NCBI RefSeq assembly: GCF_026626705.1
Contig: NZ_JAPNKC010000001.1
Coordinates: 186,001 to 250,000 of the forward strand
Direction of reading: 5' to 3'
Length of the DNA: 64,000 nt
DNA from: Pyxidicoccus sp. MSG2
Lineage (GTDB): Bacteria > Myxococcota > Myxococcia > Myxococcales > Myxococcaceae
Shown in pieces: positions 40,468-48,522 of the stretch. The position numbers and the translations under genes were made by a program. The first letter of the stretch is position 1; each line of letters opens with the position of its first letter. The notes under the pieces are model-generated. The model worked only from the letters and a program-made list of their open reading frames with translations. It did no database searches and was not told the DNA's origin.

Positions 40468-41654
40468 CACATCACGTCCAGCTGGGCCAACAGCCCCTGG
40501 AAGGACTCGATGGTGGAGCGCAGGTCCGCCGGGGAGAGCTGGCCAATCTGGAGCTTGCGCGCCTTGCGCAGGAAGGCGTCCAGCTCGGAGTCCCTGCCAT
40601 AGAGGGACTGGGCGCTGCCGGCCGCCTCCGCCAGGGCACGCGCGGCGCCGGCCGGGTCCGAGCCCACCAGCGACAGGGCCCGCTCCAGCCGCACGCCGCA
40701 AGAGGCCCACACCTCGCGGTCGTGGATGATGAGCACCTGCCGCTGATTCACGGCGGACAGGCCGCGCACGAACTCGTCGAGCTGCTCCACCACCACGACC
40801 AGCTCCGGCCGGGCGGGGTTGGGGAGGATGGACAGGCGGCCCACCTCGGCGCGCATCTCCACGATGTGGCGCTTGTCCTGCGCGCGGAGGTTCCGGTACG
40901 CGGCGGTGCGGCCGAAGGCGTCCAGCTCCGTCTGGAGCTGCTGCGCGTTCCACTGCACGTCCTCGGGCTCGGCCTCGCGGACCTTCTTGAGGCGCGAGGA
41001 GATGATGCGGGCCAGGTCGGAGGTAATCGCGCGCACCGTCACCGCGGCCTTCACCTCGGCCTCGTACCCGGGCACCACCTGCGCCCGCGTCACCTCTCCG
41101 AAGGTGCCCACCGACTCGAAGACGAGGTTGCTCATCTGCTCGCGGAAGCGGGCCCGGAAGCGCTGGATTTCCGACAACAGCGTCCACCGGTCGCTCACCA
41201 CGGACGGGTTGCGCATCGCCTCGCCGAGCTGGGTGACGCCCTGCGCAATCTGGCTCATCGCCTCCCGGAGCAGGCCGGAGGGGTCGTCCGCGCCATCCGG
41301 CCGCTTGCCGACCTCGTCCGCCGCGCGGCTCACGGTGTCGGCGATGCCGCCCAGCGGCTGCACGGGGAACTGCTCGCGGATGACGTTGAGCAGCGCGTTG
41401 ACGTCCATCACCGTGTCGCGGATGACGGGCGCCATCTCCTCCCACAGTGACAGGTCCGGGGACGAGTCCACGACGGGCGTCTCGTACTTCACCAGGTCCA
41501 TGTCGCTCAGCCGGGCGATGGCCTGGGCCGCGGCGGCGTACACCTTGCGCAGGCGGCCGGCGAACGCACGGTCGGGGATGGACTTGAGGATTTCTTCGAG
41601 CCTCGGAGACAGGGAGGCCGGGGGATTTTCAGCGGCTTCGGACACGGGACGCAC
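40467..41654 (-). CDS. Uncharacterised alpha-helical protein
   Basis: The 395-residue product is almost wholly helical, soluble and acidic, with no signal peptide or recognised domain. There are many regular Leu/Ala/Arg stretches (such as RFRARFREQMSNLVFESV and LARIISSRLKKVREAEP) suggesting long bundled helices. A GTG at 41654 or 41645 could be the start. It is coupled to the HAD gene and then the RlmI-like gene. I do not recognise its function. Confidence 0.65.
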   Translation of the reverse strand: MRPVSEAAENPPASLSPRLEEILKSIPDRAFAGRLRKVYAAAAQAIARLSDMDLVKYETPVVDSSPDLSLWEEMAPVIRDTVMDVNALLNVIREQFPVQPLGGIADTVSRAADEVGKRPDGADDPSGLLREAMSQIAQGVTQLGEAMRNPSVVSDRWTLLSEIQRFRARFREQMSNLVFESVGTFGEVTRAQVVPGYEAEVKAAVTVRAITSDLARIISSRLKKVREAEPEDVQWNAQQLQTELDAFGRTAAYRNLRAQDKRHIVEMRAEVGRLSILPNPARPELVVVVEQLDEFVRGLSAVNQRQVLIIHDREVWASCGVRLERALSLVGSDPAGAARALAEAAGSAQSLYGRDSELDAFLRKARKLQIGQLSPADLRSTIESFQGLLAQLDVM

Positions 41655-41736
41655 ACTCTACTAGCGCTCGACTTCGGCGCGAGGGAGTTCTAGCACTCGC
41701 GTTCAGGCACGGCCGCCGATTCGGGAGCGCTACGGG

Positions 41737-42681
41737 ATGATTCAGGTCTGTCTGTTGAAGGACGGTCAGCTTGTCACCGGCGGGGAGGAGCTCCTCGCGC
41801 ACGACGGCCGGAAGTGGGTCGACGTGCAGAAGCCAACCGAGGAAATCATGGCCCGGCTGGCGGAGCGGTTCGGCCTGCACAAGCTGGCCGTGGAGGACTG
41901 CCTCCACCTGGACCAGCGACCCAAGCTGGAGGAATACCCCAACCACCAGTTCATCGTCCTGCAGGGCTTCTCCGTGGCCAGCAAGGACGTGTGTGACCTG
42001 ACGCTGCACGAGCACCACTTCTTCCTGTCTCACGACTGGCTCATCAGCGTCCACGAGTTCCCCTTCGCCGGGCTGGAGGCGGTGAGGAAGCGCGTGCAGG
42101 ACGACCCGAAGGCGACGCTGGAGCGGGGCACGGACTTCGTCCTCTACATGCTGGCGGATGGGCTGGTGGACGCGCAGTTCCCCATCCTGGACGCGTTCAG
42201 TGACGAGCTGGAGGACCTGGAGGTCGCCATCTTCGAGAACGTGGAGAAGGGGCACCTGCAGCGCATCTTCGAGATGAAGCGGATGCTGGTGACGGTGCGC
42301 CGGGTGCTGTCGCCCCAGCGGGACGTGGTGGGGCTCCTGTCGCGGCGGGGCCTGCCCAACATCCATGACCGGACGACGCTCTACTTCCGCGACGTGTACG
42401 ACCACCTGGTCCGGCTGTACGAGCAGATCGACGCGGGCCGGGACATCGTGGGCAACGTGATGGACGGCTACCTCTCCATGGTGGCCAACAAGACGAACGA
42501 CATCACCAAGCAGCTCACCATCTTCTCCACCCTCTTCCTGCCCCTGTCCTTCATCGTCGGGTTCTTCGGGCAGAACTTCGAGGTGCTCTCAGCGAAGGGC
42601 TACTACTACGCGATGTGGGTGACGATCATCGGGTTCCCGGTGGCACTCATCCTGTGGTTCAGGCACAAGCAGTGGCTCTGA
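41737..42681 (+). CDS. corA: CorA-type divalent cation transporter
   Basis: This inner-membrane magnesium or cobalt transporter has a large cytoplasmic N-terminal domain of about 250 residues and two C-terminal helices. The loop between the helices reads G278-Q279-N280 (VGFFGQNF), where CorA has the nearly invariant GMN. The 314-residue length fits the family. GGAG lies 9 bases before the ATG. The gene may be co-transcribed with the hydrolase 28 bp downstream. Confidence 0.88.
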   Translation: MIQVCLLKDGQLVTGGEELLAHDGRKWVDVQKPTEEIMARLAERFGLHKLAVEDCLHLDQRPKLEEYPNHQFIVLQGFSVASKDVCDLTLHEHHFFLSHDWLISVHEFPFAGLEAVRKRVQDDPKATLERGTDFVLYMLADGLVDAQFPILDAFSDELEDLEVAIFENVEKGHLQRIFEMKRMLVTVRRVLSPQRDVVGLLSRRGLPNIHDRTTLYFRDVYDHLVRLYEQIDAGRDIVGNVMDGYLSMVANKTNDITKQLTIFSTLFLPLSFIVGFFGQNFEVLSAKGYYYAMWVTIIGFPVALILWFRHKQWL

Positions 42682-42709
42682 CGTCTCCGACGTTGCACGG
42701 AGGAAGCGC

Positions 42710-43510
42710 ATGCTGACGGTGACCGTCGACGGAATCCCCCTGCACTACCGCGACGTGGGCCAGGGGCCACCCGTCCTGCTGCTGCACGCGTTTCCGCTCA
42801 GCGGTGATGCCTTCGACAAGCAGGTGAAGGCCCTGTCGGGGCGCTACCGCTTCATCATCCCGGACCACCGGGGCTTCGGGCAGAGCAAGCCGGGCGAGGG
42901 GCCCACGGAGATGTCGCGCATCGCCCGGGACGCGCTGTCGCTGCTGGACTCGCTGAAGCTCGACGCCGTGGTGGTGGGCGGCGTGTCCATGGGCGGCTAC
43001 GCGGCCATGGCGCTCTTGCGCGAGGACGCGGGCCGGGTGCGTGGGCTGGTGCTGGTGGACACGCAGGCCACGCCGGATGACGAGGCAGGCAAGGCGCGGC
43101 GCGAGGCCTCCGCGCAGGAGGTGCTGGCGAAGGGCGTGGACCCGCTCATCCAATCGCTGCTGCCGAAACTGGTCGCCGCGGGGCCGAACTCGCCGGTGGG
43201 GCACGAGGTGGCGGCGCTGATGCGCACGGCGTCTCGCGAGGGGCTCGCCGCCGCACAACGAGGGATGGCGCTACGGCCTGACAGCAAGGACATGCTGGCG
43301 CGCTACGCGGGCCCGGCGCTGGTGGTGGTGGGCGAGCACGACGCCATCACCCCGCCCGAGAAGGCGAAGGCCATGGCGGACCTCATCTCCGGCGCGAAGC
43401 TGGAAGTCATCCCCGGCGCCGCGCACCTGCCCAACCAGGAGCAGCCGGAGCGCTTCAACGCGGTGCTGGACGCGTTCCTGTCCTCCATCCACGGGGGTGT
43501 GCCAGAATAG
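42710..43510 (+). CDS. Alpha/beta hydrolase (enol-lactonase-like)
   Basis: The 266-residue hydrolase has the fold markers LHYRDVGQGPPVLLLHAFPL, the oxyanion region, DHRGFGQSKPG and the nucleophile elbow GGVSMGGYAAM. The acid is in VVGEHDAITPP and the His in GAAHLPNQEQP, so the triad is intact. It looks most like 3-oxoadipate enol-lactonases (PcaD) and related esterases. It lies 4 bp upstream of a carboxymuconolactone-decarboxylase-family gene, an arrangement reminiscent of pcaD-pcaC. Confidence 0.88.
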   Translation: MLTVTVDGIPLHYRDVGQGPPVLLLHAFPLSGDAFDKQVKALSGRYRFIIPDHRGFGQSKPGEGPTEMSRIARDALSLLDSLKLDAVVVGGVSMGGYAAMALLREDAGRVRGLVLVDTQATPDDEAGKARREASAQEVLAKGVDPLIQSLLPKLVAAGPNSPVGHEVAALMRTASREGLAAAQRGMALRPDSKDMLARYAGPALVVVGEHDAITPPEKAKAMADLISGAKLEVIPGAAHLPNQEQPERFNAVLDAFLSSIHGGVPE

Positions 43511-43514
43511 GCGC

Positions 43515-44123
43515 ATGTTCCTGAAGGACGTCGAGACGCATGAGTCGGACGGCCACTACGGCCAGCTCATCCGGAAGATGCGCGAGGCGGGCTCGCCCAT
43601 GCCTCAAATCTGGCACCTGTTCGCCTTCAAGCCGCGGATGACGGAGGCCCTTTCCGTCTTCACCCAGGAGGTGATGCGCGGCCCCTCTCCCCTGTCGCCC
43701 GGCCTTCGAGAGCTCATTGCCGCGTACACCTCGCGCGGCAACGAATGTTTGTTTTGAACGGGCTCTCACGCCGCGGTCGCGGCGGAACTGCTGGGCAGCA
43801 CGGATGTGGTGAAGGCGGTGCTGGAGGACGTGGGCTCGGCGCCCATCTCCGACGCCGAGAAGGCGCTGTTTGCCTTCGTGGACAAGCTCAATCTCCAATC
43901 GGCGCAGGTGCGCCAGGAGGACATCGACGGCTTGAAGGCGGTGGGCTGGACGGACGAGGCCGTCTACGACGCCATCTCGGTGTGCGCGTTGTTCAACTTC
44001 TACAACCGCTGGATTGACGGCACCGGCGTCCAGGCGATGCCCGCGGAGATGTATCACCGCAACGCGCAGCGACTGTCGCAGGGCGGGTACGTCGACTCGC
44101 CACTCACCCCGCCGAAGAAGTAG
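43515..44123 (+). CDS. CMD/AhpD-family selenoprotein with CxxU motif
   Basis: This is a carboxymuconolactone-decarboxylase (AhpD-like) peroxidase-related protein of 202 residues, read through an in-frame TGA at codon 81 (43755-43757). The family motif EC-x2-C-x3-H appears as E77-C78-L-F-[TGA]81-T-G-S-H85, so the TGA sits exactly where the second redox Cys belongs. The frame stays open and family-like after it (VVKAVLEDVGSAPISDAEKA) to the normal C-terminus. A SECIS-like hairpin starts 11 bases after the TGA. Selenocysteine therefore seems likely. Such CxxU AhpD-like selenoproteins are known elsewhere. No sel genes are in the window. A single substitution or sequencing error (TGC to TGA) is the alternative. 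Confidence 0.8.
43769..43784 (+). promoter_or_regulatory. Bacterial SECIS-like hairpin after the UGA
   Basis: CGCCGC (43769-43774) pairs perfectly with GCGGCG (43779-43784) around the loop GGTC. The apical loop begins 17 bases after the UGA and has G in its first two positions. Both agree with the published features of bacterial SECIS elements (loop 16-37 bases from UGA, G near the loop start). It lies inside the coding region, as expected for bacteria. Confidence 0.65.
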
Positions 44124-44135
44124 CGCGCGGGGACT

Positions 44136-45311
44136 TCAGCGCCCGCGCCGCGTGCGGCGGGTGGCCTCCTCGAGGACGTGCTCCTTGAGGAGGTAGCCGA
44201 AGCCCGCGTTGCGCAGGCGCAGGACGAGGTCGTCCCGGGTGGTGTTGAAGCGCTCCGCGGCGCCCTCCAGCTTCCAGCCGGACAGGGCCAGTTGCTGGAG
44301 CAGGTACGCCCGCCGCGTCTGGGCCGCGGAGAGACGGTACGTCTTGAGGTACTCCAGCGTGCCGTCCTCGCGGACGATGGCCTCGCCCAGGTGGTTCTCC
44401 TCCGAGGGCACGAGGCTCGTGTGGAAGCGCTGCAGGAGGAATGGCCCGGCCTCGTAGATGCGCTCGGACGTCACCGGGGCTCCGAAGAGTCCGCCCGCCA
44501 TGAAGGCGTGGAAGTCCGCCCAGTCGGCGCGCATGCGCGCCACCGCCGCGCGCAAGTCCTCCAGGCTGGCGATGCGCGCGTCGTCCAGGGACAGCCCGAG
44601 CTCGGGCGCCGCGCCGAGGAAGCCGTACTGGAGGAGCAGCTCGCCGTAGAAGTCCTCCAGCAGCGTGCGGTGCAGCACGCGGTAGTCGTCCGGGTGCGAG
44701 ACGACGAAGGCGGACAGGAGCACGTCCGCGTTGAAGAGCAGCAGGCCCACCTGTCGCTCGTGGACCTCGAAGGTGCGCAGCGCGCCGTCCAGCGCGGAGC
44801 TGGCCCAGCCGGGCACCGCGCTCTCGATGCGCGGGCTCAGTCCGTGGGACAGCGCCTCGCGGGAGTACTCCGTCCACGCCACGTCCGGCCCGCCGAAGTG
44901 CAGGGCCAGGAAGCCCTCCATGGCCAGGTGCAGCGGCAGCATGCGGAGCTGGTTGCGGTCCTCGCGGTGCACCATGCGGTGCAGGAGCCGGACGGAGAAG
45001 GGCCCCACCTTCACGCGCTTCCCGTCGGGCGCCTGGAGCTGCGTGCCCTGGACGGCGTCCGCCTGCCGCTGGCCCCACGTCACCACGAGCCCGTGCGGGA
45101 CGTACGTGCAGTACTTGAGGCCCGGGGCCTTCAGCTCGCCCTCCAGCGAGACGACGGTGAGGTGGTCGTCGTAGGTGCGGCGGTTGAAGCGGAGGTCGTC
45201 CCTCACGGAGTCGCGCAGCACGGGCACCAGCCGGATGCCACCCCATACCTGGGAGGGCGCCAGCCGCAGCCCGGCGGGCTCCAGCTTCTCGAGCAGTCGC
45301 GCGTCCGTCAT
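44136..45311 (-). CDS. ARPP-type protein (possible ARPP-2)
   Basis: The 391-residue soluble protein opens with RLAPSQVWGGIRLVPVLRD and PHGLVVTWGQRQ, a pattern I recall from the ARPP domain group (ARG- and rhodanese-phosphatase-associated) described in prokaryotic conflict systems. The match is from memory. It has no signal or membrane segment. The C-terminal third ends in a helix-turn-helix-like region (RRAYLLQQLALSGWKLEGAA) that reads like the DNA-binding domain of Fis-type regulators. Its ATG overlaps the TROVE gene stop (ATGA), so the two proteins are made together. Confidence 0.6.
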   Translation of the reverse strand: MTDARLLEKLEPAGLRLAPSQVWGGIRLVPVLRDSVRDDLRFNRRTYDDHLTVVSLEGELKAPGLKYCTYVPHGLVVTWGQRQADAVQGTQLQAPDGKRVKVGPFSVRLLHRMVHREDRNQLRMLPLHLAMEGFLALHFGGPDVAWTEYSREALSHGLSPRIESAVPGWASSALDGALRTFEVHERQVGLLLFNADVLLSAFVVSHPDDYRVLHRTLLEDFYGELLLQYGFLGAAPELGLSLDDARIASLEDLRAAVARMRADWADFHAFMAGGLFGAPVTSERIYEAGPFLLQRFHTSLVPSEENHLGEAIVREDGTLEYLKTYRLSAAQTRRAYLLQQLALSGWKLEGAAERFNTTRDDLVLRLRNAGFGYLLKEHVLEEATRRTRRGR

Positions 45312-46810
45312 CCCTCGCCCTCCTCGGACACCACCAGCGCCACCGGGGCCGCGACGGCGGCGTCTCGCTGACGCCTGCGGACGTCGCGCTCCCGCAGCCC
45401 CCGTACGCGCGCGGACAGGTAGTCCTCCAGCTCCGCCAGCGGGGCGGCGCCCTCGGCGAAGCGCGCGAAGCCGAGCACGGTGGGCAGGTCCTCCGCGTCG
45501 CGCACGCCCACGGTGGGAACAGCGGTTCCAAAGGAGCGCGGCGCGTACTCCTCCGCGTCGAACACCGGGTTGACGTGGACCAGCGCCGTGCGGCGCGCCG
45601 GGTCCAGCTTCGCGCGGTAGACGCGCGTCAGCTCGGCCACGGCCTTCGGCGGGTCGTTGTCGTAGCCGTCGGAGACGATGACCACCAGCTCCGCGCCCCA
45701 CGCCAGCGCCTCCAACAGTGGCGTGGCGATGTCCGTCTGGCCTCGCGCGCCAATCCGCACCGCGTCCTCCACGGGGCACGTCCAGAAGGCGCGGTAGTCG
45801 CGCGACGCGGCGGACAGCAGGTAGTGCGCGGCCAGCGCCACGCCCAGCGGCCGGCGGCGCTTCTCCAGCGAGCCGGAGGAGGAGTAGCTGCTGTCCAGCA
45901 CCGCGGCCACCCGGCCCAGGGATACGGGCGCCCGGCCCAGCACGCGCGCCGAGGCCCGCTCCAGCGCCGTGTGGAGCTCGTCGCGCCGCGTCCGCCGCTC
46001 CTCCTGCTTCAGCGACAGGATGTAGAGGGCCAGCTTCGTCAGCGGCGCCCGCTCCAGGTCCACCGGGGGAGCCTTGCCTCCATCACGCGCCGCGGACTCC
46101 TGGAGGCGCAGGCGCTCCGCCGGGGTGAGGCGCGGCTCGATTCGCTGGAGGAACACGTCCCGGGGGATGCCGTGCTTCGCGGCCAGCCCTTCCGCCACCG
46201 TGTACGGCAGCGCATAGACGGCCTCCTGCGTGTAGTGGGCCTGGCGGAACGCCTCCAGCAGCGGCTGGGTATACGTGCGCTTCTTCCAGCCGTGGATGAG
46301 GAAGGGGCCCAGCTCGCCGGGGAGCTTCACGTGTCCGTGCACCACCGCCGCGCGCAGCTTGGAGCGGTACTTCACCGCGTCGAAGGCCAGGTCCGCGCGG
46401 CCCTCCAGGTACTCACGGACGACGGCGCGGGCCCGGCGGTTGTTGATGCGCCGCGCGCGCAGGGACTCCAGCACGCGGAAGGCGCGCGGCGGAGGCAGCG
46501 CGCGGAGCGTGGCGGCGATGAGGGCCCCCTCCTCCTCGCGGTCCTCCGGTGCCGGGGGACTGCCGCTGGCCAGCAGGTTGAGGACGATCTGCGCCTGGTT
46601 GAAGTGGTTGATGCCGGCCGCGAGCGTGCGCGCGTAGAGGCGGCGGTAGTTGCCCAGGATGTACTGGTGCAGGAACTCGATGGAGACGGACTGGCCACGC
46701 GCGTCGCCGTAGAACTCCCGCTGTCCGGTGCAGGAGAAACACGCGTTGACGAACATCACCAGGTCCTCGCGGGCGACCTGTTCGCTGCGGACTTCCATCA
46801 CCGCGGCCAT
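45308..46810 (-). CDS. Ro60-like TROVE/vWA protein
   Basis: The 500-residue product has an N-terminal alpha-solenoid (about residues 15-290) with TROVE features, then a vWA domain at about 298-470. The MIDAS is intact: D306-x-S308-x-S310 (LDSSYSSSG), T359 (RGQTDIAT) and D381 (VSDGYDND). TROVE plus vWA is the architecture of Ro60 and bacterial Rsr, which bind misfolded RNA and Y RNAs in a ring. I chose ATG 46810 because GGAGG lies 11 bases upstream. It forms a two-gene operon with the ARPP-type gene. No Y-like RNA was recognised nearby. Confidence 0.72.
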   Translation of the reverse strand: MAAVMEVRSEQVAREDLVMFVNACFSCTGQREFYGDARGQSVSIEFLHQYILGNYRRLYARTLAAGINHFNQAQIVLNLLASGSPPAPEDREEEGALIAATLRALPPPRAFRVLESLRARRINNRRARAVVREYLEGRADLAFDAVKYRSKLRAAVVHGHVKLPGELGPFLIHGWKKRTYTQPLLEAFRQAHYTQEAVYALPYTVAEGLAAKHGIPRDVFLQRIEPRLTPAERLRLQESAARDGGKAPPVDLERAPLTKLALYILSLKQEERRTRRDELHTALERASARVLGRAPVSLGRVAAVLDSSYSSSGSLEKRRRPLGVALAAHYLLSAASRDYRAFWTCPVEDAVRIGARGQTDIATPLLEALAWGAELVVIVSDGYDNDPPKAVAELTRVYRAKLDPARRTALVHVNPVFDAEEYAPRSFGTAVPTVGVRDAEDLPTVLGFARFAEGAAPLAELEDYLSARVRGLRERDVRRRQRDAAVAAPVALVVSEEGEG

Positions 46811-47001
46811 CGTTCGCACTTCCTCCCCGGGCTCCGGGGCTGGGATGGAAGCGCCGCTCGGGGAAGAGGGATACGACCAGCGTGTCAGGCTCCAAAGGCT
46901 TGAATCGGAAGTCGCATCGGAGTCCCGCGAGCGGCACTCCCACGCTACCACACGCCACGGCTGGAGAATCCTGACGGCCCGGACCCGCCCGGGCTGGAGG
47001 C

Positions 47002-47379
47002 TCAGGGCTGGCAGGTGACCTCGTCACCCTCCACCGAGCAGTCGGAGCAGGTGGCTGTCTCCTCCAGCACGCCCTGGCGGCACTCGAGGACGGCCAGGCC
47101 GTCCGAGCGGCACACGCCCTTGCCCTCGGCGCTGGAGGCGCAGGCGTCGCCGGCCCGGTTGTTGGACGTGTCGCAGCGGACGGCGTCATCCGTCTCGCGG
47201 CAGCCCAGCGGGCCGCGGCAGGGCACCTCGCGCCACGTGCCGCTGCGGCACTCCAGCGCGAGGACGTCTTCCTGACAGATGAAACCACTCCCTTCACAAC
47301 TGTCTCCCGCACCCTGGCTGCAGCCGGCGAAGAGGAGGGAGCCAACGACGGACACGGCAACAAGGAGGGAGCGGTTCAT
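47002..47379 (-). CDS. Cysteine-rich lipoprotein
   Basis: The lipobox is in GSLLFAGC and the mature protein of about 105 residues has two similar Cys-rich units (DSCEGSGFICQEDVLALECR and DACASSAEGKGVCRSDGLAV, each followed by an LECR/Q type strand). The spacing suggests disulfide-stabilised repeats, common in myxobacterial surface lipoproteins. I chose ATG 47379 because it begins the signal peptide; the longer frame overlaps the dipeptidase gene. It has 125 residues. Function unknown. Confidence 0.75.
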   Translation of the reverse strand: MNRSLLVAVSVVGSLLFAGCSQGAGDSCEGSGFICQEDVLALECRSGTWREVPCRGPLGCRETDDAVRCDTSNNRAGDACASSAEGKGVCRSDGLAVLECRQGVLEETATCSDCSVEGDEVTCQP

Positions 47380-47416
47380 GAGCGTGCGGCCAATATTTCG
47401 AGCGTCCCGCTCCCGG

Positions 47417-48421
47417 TCAACCTCCCAGTGTCTCCTGGAAGAAACGGCGGAAGTTTCCACCGGCGACACGTTCCACCCAGGACTCTGGATGGCGTTGCAG
47501 TAGCGCCTCGGTGAGCAGACGCAGGTCCGTGACGTCCTTCATGCCCCGGGGGAGCGCCACCATGCCGTCGTAGTCGGAGCCCAGGCCCACGCCCTCCACG
47601 CCCATGACGTCCACCGCGTGCTCGATGTGGCGGACCACGTCCGCCACCGAGTCCCCGCCCAGGTACACGGGTGCGAAGATGATGCCCACCACCCCACCCC
47701 GGTCGGAGATGCGCCGCAGGGCCGCGTCGGAGAGGTTGCGCCAGCCGCCCCCCGCTGCCCGCACGCCCGTGTGTGAACAGAAGTACCGCACCGTGGGGTG
47801 TGCGAAGAGGTCCTCGAGCGTGCTCTCCGAGGCATGTGCCACGTCCACGCTCAGCCCCAGCCGCGCCATCTCCTCCATCACCTCACGGCCCAGCGGCGTC
47901 AGCCCGCGGTTGCCCATCATCGGAAACGAGGAACCGCCCAAATCGTTGTTGGACAGGTGGGTGAGCCCCATGAAGCGCACCCCGCGCCGGTGCAGCTCCG
48001 CCAGTCGCTCCACCTTCCCTTCAATGGCATGTCCCCCCTCCACCCCCAGCACCGCGGACAGCCGCCCGTGCGCGAGGTTGTCCTCCAGCGCGGCCCCGGT
48101 GGTGGTGATGCGCGCCGCGTCTCCGGAGCGACGGCAGAACTCCTCCATGCGCTCAATCTGCCAGAGCGCCCGCGTCCACTCGCTCGCGCGCGCCTCGCGC
48201 GGCCACCCCCGCCACGCGGCGAACACCGGGAAGCCCCCGATGAAGGGGAAGCCCCGGGTGACGATGGTGAAGCACTGCAGCTTCACCCCCGCCTCCCGCA
48301 GGCGGGGGAAGTCCACGTGCCCTTCCTCGGAGCGGGCCGTCAAATCCCGGTTCCACATCAGGGAATCCGCATGCCCGTCCGCGATGCACCAGCGCTGGTG
48401 GAGCTCAGTCACGTCACCCAT
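47417..48421 (-). CDS. M19 family membrane-type dipeptidase
   Basis: This dipeptidase-like hydrolase of the renal dipeptidase (M19) family has 334 residues. The metal ligands are recognisable: HxD in ADGHADSLMW, Glu in GVEGGHAIEG, two His in SVDVAHAS and FCSHTGVR, and the late Asp in GLGSDYDGM. It has no signal peptide, so it is likely cytoplasmic. Bacterial members hydrolyse dipeptides, some with D-residues. I chose ATG 48421; a longer frame upstream lacks family resemblance. Confidence 0.9.
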   Translation of the reverse strand: MGDVTELHQRWCIADGHADSLMWNRDLTARSEEGHVDFPRLREAGVKLQCFTIVTRGFPFIGGFPVFAAWRGWPREARASEWTRALWQIERMEEFCRRSGDAARITTTGAALEDNLAHGRLSAVLGVEGGHAIEGKVERLAELHRRGVRFMGLTHLSNNDLGGSSFPMMGNRGLTPLGREVMEEMARLGLSVDVAHASESTLEDLFAHPTVRYFCSHTGVRAAGGGWRNLSDAALRRISDRGGVVGIIFAPVYLGGDSVADVVRHIEHAVDVMGVEGVGLGSDYDGMVALPRGMKDVTDLRLLTEALLQRHPESWVERVAGGNFRRFFQETLGG

Positions 48422-48522
48422 GCGCGGCAGTCTGCCCGGCCGGGCGCGCGAGACAAGCACCACCCGCGTCCGGGCGCCGATGCCCGACAGGCCCGAGGGC
48501 CCCGGGCCTGCCCACCGCCCGC

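Noticed and set aside
43806-44123. Separate small gene after the UGA in the CMD-family gene
   Set aside because: It has no ribosome site of its own, begins mid-domain, and joins in frame with the upstream part. A selenocysteine codon explains both pieces better.
46811-47001. Y RNA (YrlA-like) upstream of the TROVE gene
   Set aside because: No tRNA-like T-arm or other Y RNA hallmark could be recognised by eye. A covariance-model search would be decisive.
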